DNA from: a virus
Virus record (IMG/VR): IMGVR_UViG_3300048033_000677
Coordinates: 1 to 26,271 of that record
Length of the DNA stretch: 26,271 nucleotides
Reading direction: 5' to 3' (one strand)
The notes beneath the pieces were generated by a model. It saw nothing but the letters and a program-made list of their open reading frames with translations, did no database searches and was not told the DNA's origin. The position numbers and the translations under genes are program-made. Every line of letters starts with the position of its first letter. Positions within the stretch are counted from its first letter, which is position 1. Positions 14,099 to 21,500 of the stretch are shown piece by piece.

Positions 14099-14785
14099 TT
14101 ATGTCCTTATAGTATGATGATAAACAACAATAGGTTTATCTGTTTCATCTTCTCTATATGTATTAATAAAATTCCAGCGAGCATCATCATCTAAGAACTC
14201 GCGTTTAATTTTTAAATCAGTTTTATTTTGAATCCACCAGTATGTCCATTGATCCCACGGCCGTAACTTTTCTGGGTATAAATCAGTATCCCATTGCCAT
14301 TCACCTGACGCTTGTTTTAAATACAGGTCATACCATTCTTTCATAAATGCCATAGTTCTTTTATTTTTCTTATACATGAACATGCCACAATGATCAGTAA
14401 GATTGCCGCCTGGAAATTCTGATATTTTGCCAGAATACGGCCGAATTTTTGTAATCATTATGTCAGCATTATTCTTATACTGGTCAAACAATAGATGAAT
14501 GTCTTCATGTTGGATTTCTGTATCAGAATCCAGGTAAACAGTGTTTTTATACGGGGTTTTACTTAAAGCCCAGAGTTTGGCTCTAATATTGTCTGGAACA
14601 TCTTCGTATACTACATTATCAAATATATCATATAGATCATCTGTTACCCACCGTTTATCAGTAAACAGTGTTATGTGCGCTTCCGGATAATAATCTTTTA
14701 ATGATATCGCAGAATAAAGTGCACCAGCTAAAAACTTTTTGTTGACAGTTGCAACATATAAAAAGCCTTTATTCGCTTTCTCCAT
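14099..14785 (-). CDS. GT-A-fold glycosyltransferase
   Basis: The 228-aa protein has LYVATVNKKFLAGALYSAISLKDYYP at the N-terminus, ITLFTDK, IRAKLWALSKTPYKNTVYLDSDTEI with the DxD motif at 86-88, and a C-terminal WDQWTYWWIQ..T acceptor-side region. This is the layout of GT-A glycosyltransferases that use a metal and a nucleotide sugar. It differs from the other two glycosyltransferase modules of the window. ATG 14785 overlaps the end of the preceding structural-type gene by 17 bases, with AAGGA eight bases upstream. This places the first enzyme of the metabolic run in direct translational contact with the late structural operon, so it is probably expressed late. The target is unknown: virion protein, lipid-linked glycan or small molecule. 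Confidence 0.78.
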   Translation of the reverse strand: MEKANKGFLYVATVNKKFLAGALYSAISLKDYYPEAHITLFTDKRWVTDDLYDIFDNVVYEDVPDNIRAKLWALSKTPYKNTVYLDSDTEIQHEDIHLLFDQYKNNADIMITKIRPYSGKISEFPGGNLTDHCGMFMYKKNKRTMAFMKEWYDLYLKQASGEWQWDTDLYPEKLRPWDQWTYWWIQNKTDLKIKREFLDDDARWNFINTYREDETDKPIVVYHHTIRT

Positions 14786-15200
14786 TATTCATTTCCTTTG
14801 TAACCAATGCTGAAGTCAATACCATGACTTCCATAATATTTTTAGCTTTTCTAATTCGTGATTTTAGTACACGATCTTTTGAGCTTTTTACTTCTTCAAT
14901 TTCAAATGCTTCAAGCTTTGCATTAAACAATGCACCCGCCATATCGACTTCTACGGCTTCTTTCTTTTGAGCTTCTTCAATTTCTTTGTGGCGTTTCCGC
15001 TCTGATGCAAATTTTTCTGTAGCAGCATCTAATTCTTCCATACCGAAAGTTTCAATGATTTCAGCCCAGTCAGGATTACCGTCTTCAGTATCCATAACAG
15101 AAGCCTCTAGCACTTCTCCTGAATCATAATGAAATTGACATACAATTTTTGTTTTTGTTTCGTCAGCCCAAAATGGGTGTTTTATAGTTCTATTTGTCAT
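14769..15200 (-). CDS. conserved phage protein with charged coiled-coil middle, 143 aa
   Basis: The frame opens at TTG 15218, but ATG 15200 is the start. It forms TAATG with the preceding stop and has GAGGA upstream. The first half (HPFWADETKTKIVCQFHYDSGEV) looks like a small beta domain. Residues 60-130 are strongly charged and helical (ASERKRHKEIEEAQKKEAVE, VKSSKDRVLKSRIRKAKN). No enzyme motif is present. I do not recognise a named family, but proteins of this look sit next to fibre and tail genes in marine T4-like phages, so an assembly or tail-accessory role is likely. It is the last structural-type gene before the enzyme run and its end overlaps the glycosyltransferase gene. Confidence 0.7.
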   Translation of the reverse strand: MTNRTIKHPFWADETKTKIVCQFHYDSGEVLEASVMDTEDGNPDWAEIIETFGMEELDAATEKFASERKRHKEIEEAQKKEAVEVDMAGALFNAKLEAFEIEEVKSSKDRVLKSRIRKAKNIMEVMVLTSALVTKEMNNGESE

Positions 15201-16315
15201 TAAGATGTCCTCATCCAAAGGCTGATCTGAGATGGTGTCTCAGATGCATTTAAAATTGTTGCGCCAGTATATGTTCCAGAATATGATCCAGAATAATTAG
15301 CTGAATATGTTCTAGATCCAGCATAGTAGCCGGTATAGTTACCAGTAAAGTTTCCTGTATAATAGCCAGTATAATAACCGGTATAGTATCCACCTAGGCG
15401 ACCTACGAAAAATCTGGCGTAGGCTCCGGCGTAAGTTCCAGCGAAGTTTGTACTATATGTTCCAGCGTATGTTCCAGCATAATTAGCTGAATATGTTCTA
15501 GATCCAGCGTAATAACCAGTATAGCTACCAGTATAGTTTTGATCCGCCCGCTGGCGTCTAGTATCTTGGAAAATAGTACCGCTTCTTACCCAGGTTCCAC
15601 CTGATGGTGAGTTTTGTTGTACCTTATATGTACCAATGCCAGATTCTATAATTCTGTTTCTAAAGCGTGTTACAAGTGCTTTGATTTCAGTATCGGACAT
15701 TTCTTGTAAATGACCATCTGACCTCACTTTTAATGGCCTATAAAGTGTACTATATGTTGTTCCTTGAGATTGCTTTCTCCAAAGAGTTGTAGTATTTTCA
15801 TCAAAACCAGTTCCAGCAGTATTTTGTATTCTATTTGTTATTACAGCATGAGATGTCCAAGTTCCACCGCCTGGGTTTGATGGTTGTAATCTATACTGAC
15901 CCATTCCATAACTATTAGACGTAGAAGTTAACATTGATAATGCCCGTGAGATAATAGTAGAATTTAAATCGCTATTATCCATTTCTTGAATAGAATCAAG
16001 GGGAGTATCAAATTCTATAGGACGTTCAAAGTTTTCTGTTTCAGCCGAAGTATATTGATAAAAATTAGTAGTTGAAGTATTAATCGTAGTTCCAGCTGGA
16101 TGAGTACCCACAGTATCAGCACGCCTAGTATCTGTAAAAGACCCTATAGATGACGCACCTGCTGGTGTTGAGCCAACATGAATATTTCCTGCATCAACAT
16201 CGCTTACTAAAAACTCTTGTAAGATTCTATAAGCAATAGAATCCATTTGAGTATTGCTCATCTCTTGTAGAGAAACATCTCCAGAAATAGTCGTTTGTCT
16301 TAATGGTAAAGCCAT
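15200..16315 (-). CDS. virion structural protein with three internal repeats and a Tyr-Gly repeat tail
   Basis: The 371-aa protein has three related segments. [LI]QEM[SD] followed by a helix begins at residues 16, 109 and 203; the last two are followed by G.G.Y..Q...P.GGTW, for a repeat of about 93 residues. Residues 261-351 are then a run of Y-x-G-x units (YTGSYTGYYAG, GYYTGYYTGYYTGNFTGNYTG), low in charge and rich in Tyr, Thr, Gly and Ser. Such Tyr-Gly tails occur in marine T4-like phage structural proteins (from memory) and probably form a glycine-rich or beta-solenoid surface structure. The last 20 residues (ILNASETPSQISLW) are non-repetitive. AAGGA precedes ATG 16315. It may be a fibre or baseplate appendage. 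The repeats could expand or shrink by recombination. Confidence 0.8.
   Translation of the reverse strand: MALPLRQTTISGDVSLQEMSNTQMDSIAYRILQEFLVSDVDAGNIHVGSTPAGASSIGSFTDTRRADTVGTHPAGTTINTSTTNFYQYTSAETENFERPIEFDTPLDSIQEMDNSDLNSTIISRALSMLTSTSNSYGMGQYRLQPSNPGGGTWTSHAVITNRIQNTAGTGFDENTTTLWRKQSQGTTYSTLYRPLKVRSDGHLQEMSDTEIKALVTRFRNRIIESGIGTYKVQQNSPSGGTWVRSGTIFQDTRRQRADQNYTGSYTGYYAGSRTYSANYAGTYAGTYSTNFAGTYAGAYARFFVGRLGGYYTGYYTGYYTGNFTGNYTGYYAGSRTYSANYSGSYSGTYTGATILNASETPSQISLWMRTS
15293..15322 (-). repeat. 30-base direct repeat, copy 1 (copy 2 at 15479-15508)
   Basis: Thirty identical bases recur exactly 186 bases away (62 codons, in frame) inside the Y-x-G-x region and encode AGSRTYSANY. Similarity continues imperfectly on both sides. 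This marks a relatively recent in-frame duplication within the repeat tail. Confidence 0.85.
15479..15508 (-). repeat. 30-base direct repeat, copy 2
   Basis: This is the partner of 15293-15322. The unit offset of 186 bases preserves the reading frame, as expected for duplication or recombination inside a fibre repeat domain. Confidence 0.85.
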
Positions 16316-16328
16316 GCTTTATATATCC

Positions 16329-18344
16329 TTACGGGTACAGCTGAGTTCCGCTAACGTTATATACTTTAAGTGTAGGAGCAGTTGCAACTGTAGTAGCGAT
16401 ACTAATTGAACCTAAGTTAGTCATTGTAGCGGTACCAGTAACATCGCCTGTTAGTGTAATTGTAGGATCGTTAACATCAAAGTTTAGTTTGCCATTATTA
16501 TCATCATATGTTACATTAATACCAGATTCAGTATTTGTTGGATTGACCATACCTCCAACAATGTCTTGTACATTCTCAGTAAAGTCATCAATATTAGCAG
16601 TTGTATGATTATGAGAGTCATCTGCAACCGTTGTAGTAATAGTAACGTTACCAAGGTTTGACATAGTAGCAGAACCGGTAACGTCTCCACTTAATGTAAT
16701 TACCGGGTCAGCAGTAAGAGCAAAGTCTAGTGTTCCGTCACCGTTCTGATATGTCACGGATAAACCTGTTTCAGTATTACCAGTGACCATTGCACCAACA
16801 ATATCTTGCACCGCTTCACTGCTTAGTGTAGTAGCAATGCTAACATCACCGAGATTAGTCATGGTAGCAGTACCAGTGGTACCACCAGTTAACGTGATAG
16901 TTGGGTCATTAACATTAAAGTCAACGGTTCCATCGCCATCTTGATATGTTACACTAATACCTGATTCGGTATTACTAGAGAACATTGCTCCAGCAGTATC
17001 TTCAATAAATTCTTGAAGTCCAGTAATATTTCCTGTTGTATGAGAGTGAGCATTGTTCGCAATAGTCATTGTAATTTTACCGGTACTGTCATCATAAACA
17101 GCAGATATACCGCCAGATTCAGTATTACCAGTAAACATTGCTCCAGCAGTATCTTCTACAAATTCGCTAATTGTTAACGAAGAAGATGCAATAGTAGTTG
17201 TTCCTAAGATAACAGTATCAGAGAATGTGTTAGATCCGCTAAATGTATTAGCAGCAGCAATAGCATTTGTACCAGATTTGGCAACGTATTTGTTAGTTAG
17301 TGTTGTTCCACCTTCGTTAAAAGCAGTAGCTTTTACTGTACCTTGTACATCTACTTTAGAAGCTGTAGCAGCTTTACCGATACCTATATTACCATCAGAA
17401 GCTCTAATAGTCATACGTGTTACATCAGATGCACCTGTCTTAATAAGCATATTATCTGAACCAGAAGAGATACCAAGGTTATCTAATGTTAATAGTCCAG
17501 TTAAATCACCTACACCATCACGTCTAACATATTCAGTATTTAGAGTAGATACACTACTTGCTGCAAATAGGTTATTAAGAGCAGTAATAATATTTGTATC
17601 ATCGCCATCATAATCAGTGGCCATGTCTCCGCCAATTTCAGCTTGTGCATCATCAGCAGTAACTTTAATTTCATTAATAGCTGCAGTTAAGTCATTTGCT
17701 GTTGTATTAAGCGACATGTCACCAATATCAGATTCATGCTCGTTAATGGCTCCAGTTAAAGTAGATGAAGCAGTATCTAGTGCATCCCCACCTTGTTTAG
17801 CATCTAGCTCATTAATAGCAGCAGTTATATTAGTACCGGTTGTCGTAAGAGACATTGTACCAAGATCTGCTTCATGCTCGTTAATAGCATCTGCAAGAGT
17901 AGTAGCTGTAGTATTTAAAGTTTGAGTAGGATCTACATAATCCTGTATAAATTTAACTTCAGTAGCTAAGGTCGCAGCCGCTGTTCCTGCAATTGTAGCA
18001 GTATCGATATTACCGCCGGTTTGGCCAGTAACCGTAATAGTAGCATCGTTAACTGTATCTACGCCGCCAAGATCAGATCCTTTAATAAGAATAGTATCAC
18101 TATCAGCATAACCAGATCCGGCTTGTGTAACTGTAACTCCATATGTTCCAGCAGTATTTGTTACAGTAAATGTAGCAGCAGATCCTACAAAGTCGTTAGC
18201 ATTAATACCGTTAAGTCCAGTAAAAGTTGTAGTAGCATTGTTAGTAACATTACTACTTACATCTCCGAGTTGACTACCAATCTCATTTGTTTTAATACGC
18301 CACTCGTTAAACGTATTAGTATTTTGAATCTTAACAATGGCCAT
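16329..18344 (-). CDS. repeat-rich tail fibre-like structural protein, 671 aa
   Basis: The N-terminus (MAIVKIQNTNTFNEWR) is of the fibre-attachment kind shared with the left-edge fibre. A GSGYADSDTILIKGSDLGG module lies at 77-95. Helical AINE[HL] repeats follow at about 143-226, a type seen in trimeric fibre stalks. From about 394 to 655 there are four units beginning E.V.D..GAM.[ST]GNTE[ST]G, most continuing V.DPTITLTGDVTG.ATM.NLG..[ST]I.TT. The C-terminus is short and non-repetitive (VYNVSGTQLYP). No lysis or enzymatic motif is seen. It starts directly after the 70-aa coiled-coil gene (TAAATG junction), with a late-promoter octamer 135-142 bases upstream inside that gene. It is probably a long or short tail fibre; I do not assign a T4 gene number. 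Confidence 0.85.
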   Translation of the reverse strand: MAIVKIQNTNTFNEWRIKTNEIGSQLGDVSSNVTNNATTTFTGLNGINANDFVGSAATFTVTNTAGTYGVTVTQAGSGYADSDTILIKGSDLGGVDTVNDATITVTGQTGGNIDTATIAGTAAATLATEVKFIQDYVDPTQTLNTTATTLADAINEHEADLGTMSLTTTGTNITAAINELDAKQGGDALDTASSTLTGAINEHESDIGDMSLNTTANDLTAAINEIKVTADDAQAEIGGDMATDYDGDDTNIITALNNLFAASSVSTLNTEYVRRDGVGDLTGLLTLDNLGISSGSDNMLIKTGASDVTRMTIRASDGNIGIGKAATASKVDVQGTVKATAFNEGGTTLTNKYVAKSGTNAIAAANTFSGSNTFSDTVILGTTTIASSSLTISEFVEDTAGAMFTGNTESGGISAVYDDSTGKITMTIANNAHSHTTGNITGLQEFIEDTAGAMFSSNTESGISVTYQDGDGTVDFNVNDPTITLTGGTTGTATMTNLGDVSIATTLSSEAVQDIVGAMVTGNTETGLSVTYQNGDGTLDFALTADPVITLSGDVTGSATMSNLGNVTITTTVADDSHNHTTANIDDFTENVQDIVGGMVNPTNTESGINVTYDDNNGKLNFDVNDPTITLTGDVTGTATMTNLGSISIATTVATAPTLKVYNVSGTQLYP
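16380..17165 (-). repeat. four beta-rich units of 50-80 codons in the fibre gene
   Basis: Four units, starting near residues 394, 445, 511 and 591 of the 671-aa protein, share D..GAM..xNTE[ST]G and most share a DPTITLTG...G.ATM.NLG block. They differ by substitution and in length, so they are old duplications with continuing drift. Confidence 0.8.
17667..17918 (-). repeat. AINE[HL] helical repeats in the fibre gene
   Basis: Codons 143-226 of the 671-aa protein contain four copies of a unit ending AINE[HLI], alternating with DLGTMSL/DIGDMSL spacers. This fits a coiled or trimeric stalk. Confidence 0.75.
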
Positions 18345-18557
18345 TTACATTCTCTCTAATAGTTGTTTCAAGATGCCTTTTATTTCTTGCACCTCAGATT
18401 GTAACTCTTCTATTTTATTTTCTTTTTCGAGAAACCTTTGTCTGGCCTCTCGCGCTTGCTGTGCAGCAGATCTATTCTTATTTATAATAGCACCAGAGCG
18501 AGAATCCCGGTATAGTCCAGGATTCCCTTCTACAGGTATATAATTATTGTTACTCAT
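18345..18557 (-). CDS. small conserved phage protein with C-terminal coiled coil, 70 aa
   Basis: The N-terminus (YIPVEGNPGLYRDSRSGAII) is a short globular segment recalling small structural proteins of T4-like cyanophages, which also read YI.VEG...L.RD...AI.N.N. It is followed by a long charged helix (residues 28-70, LEKENKIEELQSEVQEIKG) with a heptad pattern typical of a coiled coil. Both ends are interlocked: ATG 18557 overlaps the stop of the 1746-aa gene as TAATG, and its own stop is followed at once by the fibre ATG. It probably trimerises as a connector or fibre collar, or assists fibre assembly. The octamer at 18479-18486 lies inside it. Confidence 0.75.
   Translation of the reverse strand: MSNNNYIPVEGNPGLYRDSRSGAIINKNRSAAQQAREARQRFLEKENKIEELQSEVQEIKGILKQLLERM
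18479..18486 (-). promoter_or_regulatory. T4-type late promoter octamer inside a coding region
   Basis: An exact TATAAATA on the minus strand lies within the 70-aa gene (codons for IINK) and points to the fibre gene starting at 18344. Extra late initiation ahead of a highly expressed fibre gene is plausible, but the match is also forced partly by the codons. Confidence 0.4.
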
Positions 18558-21500
18558 TATACTAACGCGATTGCCCTTAGTGCTGAAGATTGTGGCACAA
18601 ATGCCGGATTCTCTGATTTCATAACAATCTTAAGTTTAAATGCTTTGAAGTCTTCACTTGGATCTATTGACCATTCAGCTTCACTAAACTCTCCAGTGTC
18701 ACTTACCGGAATTGGCGATGTTGGAGAAACCAGTGACCATGCTACAGCATCAATTGCTGTTTCATCTTCTGCTGATTTGTAGTATACTTCAAGCTGTGTA
18801 TTATTTGGTTGAGAAACATCCATAAAGATTTTCAATGTAGATGATGGCTCATCAAGCAATACTGTTTTTGTAACATATTTGGCAAGAGCCGAACCAGTAT
18901 TAGTAGTATTCTCTGCTTCATAATTAATTACTGTATTAAAACCAGCAGTTGCTGATCCAACTGGCCGATCAATACGATTACCAATAGTAAACACTGTTGC
19001 ACGCTCAAGGTCAACTGCAGGAGATAGATTTTGCCTGGTTGAACTAAATGCACCACGCACAAGTAATGAAGAACTTGATTTATTATCACTTGTTGCAATT
19101 ACTCGAGTAGTATCAGTATACATGGTTTCATTTGGAATGATTGGACTAAACGCTGTATCAAGAACATATGGTGTACGTGCTGTTTCAGTAAGTCCTAAAC
19201 CAGATGATGTTTTAGCAGACCAAGTGATATTTGTATTACTTACAAGAACCTGTTGTATATTCGCTTGGAATGCTTGGAATGCACGGTTGTCAGTTGCGAC
19301 AACAGTTCCTGCACCACCGATACCTGTTGTTGCAGCATTGGTTGATACTGTAATTGTATAAGAATCTTGTTCAACATTGTCTACCACATGAGTAGCATTT
19401 AATTCAGATGCTGGAATACCATGTACTGCACTTGCAACTCCGCTAATAGTAACACTTGAGTTAACGCTCGCATGTTTAAAGAATCCATGATCATCATGGT
19501 ATACTCTAACCTGATTAGAGCCTGATGCCATGCGTAGTGCATCGTATCTAAGCTGTACTTTTTCTGGCTCATCATTCTTAAGAATCAGATTAGCAGTTGC
19601 TCCAGTAGTAAAGTCAGCACGATGAATCTTAAACTTAAGATCCGCGTTTTGATCAGCTGTCCATGTAGAAGCGTTTTGAGATTTAAACATAACACCAGCA
19701 TATGGCTGCTTATTAATCTTAACACCAGCAGTGTCATCTTCTCCCATTACAGCGTGCCATACTTTATACTTATTTGTATTAGCAAGAATCACAATACAGT
19801 ATTCTACATTTTCTTGTAGGAAGACTGGAGATTCAAATACAAATGATGTTGCAGTTGCACCTGTTGCTGAGGTATTAACATCTGCCGCATTTTTAACAAC
19901 TTCTCCAAAAGGAGCAATACGAGGTGATGGAAAACCATTTGACATTTCACGGATCTGAACAGTAACAGGAATGTTATCATCCTTTTCACCGAAGAAGATA
20001 TCAGCTTGAGTAATATATGCTCCACCTACTTCATCAATCAAGAATGACTGAGCTAGTGGATCCCACCAACCTTCTTGCGTACGTGTACGTGTATTTGTAA
20101 TGATTCTATTACCAGTTACATTTGATTGCTCAACACGAGGAACCCTTGTTGACAAGAATACTTCTTCAACATTATCAATTAGGCCTGAAGCAGTATAAGT
20201 TGCTTGAGCTTCAGTTGAGTTTGTTGTAGCATTTGTTGGTGAATCAGTAAGTCTAAATACTCGAGAACCAGTATTAAATCTGCGCGCTGCATTATTAGGA
20301 ATAAAGAACGAACCAGTTACTTTACCGGTTCCATCAGTTACCAGAGCACCAGCAGTACCTGGGTGAGATGTAATATTATTTTGACCTGTAACAACACTTG
20401 TATTATTATCTGACCAAAGAGTATATGCTTCTTCTTTAACAAAGTCTGCTACAGCAACACCATCAAAGAAAGCGTATACTTGAGTATTTGGTTTCATTCG
20501 AGTAGCACTGAATGAAATCTGTCTAGATCTGATAAACGGCGCAATATCAATTGATACAATACGATCGCCCTGAGATTCAACTTGTGTAGACCATGCCAAT
20601 GCTGTAGTTGTCCCTACACGTGTTTGATTTTCTGTTGTAGTAGAAGTAATTGTTCTAAATCGACGCAAACCACCGCCAACCTGAGAACGCTCTCGTGTAC
20701 GTATCCAGTTTCCTGTTTGAGTCTGAGTACCCGTCCATTGTGTCTGCCAGTTATTCCATACAGTACCAAAAGATGTTGTTTCATTAATTTGTTCAATCAT
20801 AGCTTCTGTTACGCCAGCATTATCAATAGTAACACTTGGACGTCGACGAGTATCTCTCCATTCATCAGATGATGGTGAAAGATCTACCGAACCCTGCCAT
20901 GTAAATACATCATATGGGTTAACGTTAATGAGAGATGAGGCTTGCGGCTGATTAACTAAATCGGCATTACTATATGGTAATGTAACTAGGTCACCTGTCT
21001 TTTGAACACCTGAAGAACTACTTGCATCGTAACGCAAACGTGTTGCTTCTTGAACAAACTGCGGACGTAGAATGCCGTCGTCAGGATCAATAGCTGCTCT
21101 ATATTCTGGCGACTTTACATCAGCTACATTATAAGATTTAAATGAATCTACAACAAATCCATTTTTAAACCGCTGCAATGCACCAGTTGAATCAACGATC
21201 TGACGACCTGAAGCCTCTTTTTCAAGGAATGAAAGAGATGTGTAATATTCTAGAGTATTAACTCGCCGCTCGATCTTACCAATATCACGCATTGTATAAC
21301 GCTTATTATCGAGGATAGTAATTTCTACTTCGCTTGGCTTAAGTGTATATGCCGGTACCAGTAGATGGTAAAGAACCATTCCATCTTTTGGATCATCTGG
21401 CAATTCAGGATTTAGACCTGATACACCTTCAACAACTCCAAATTCACCATTCTTATCTAAGAATACTTTATCTTTACGATTTAAATAATATTGTACATCT

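Larger units (their letters stand above)
15263..15535 (-). repeat. Y-x-G-x codon repeat region
   Basis: About 90 codons encode degenerate Tyr-x-Gly-x units at the end of the 371-aa protein. The DNA periodicity is 12 bases with drift between copies, so it is a coding repeat, not an intergenic element. Confidence 0.85.

Noticed and set aside
15263-15535. Diversity-generating retroelement variable region
   Set aside because: The repeats are coding Y-x-G-x units, no reverse transcriptase gene or template repeat with adenine-specific changes was seen in the window.
16380-17918. CRISPR-like or other regularly spaced array
   Set aside because: Repeats are long, degenerate, in frame and encode protein modules; there are no short identical repeats separated by unique spacers.
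17227-17925. Two long plus-strand open frames inside the fibre gene
   Set aside because: They mirror the repetitive minus-strand coding sequence, have no domain logic and no ribosome site; the low-complexity Ala/Ser/Val content is what antisense of Thr/Gly/Asp codons gives.
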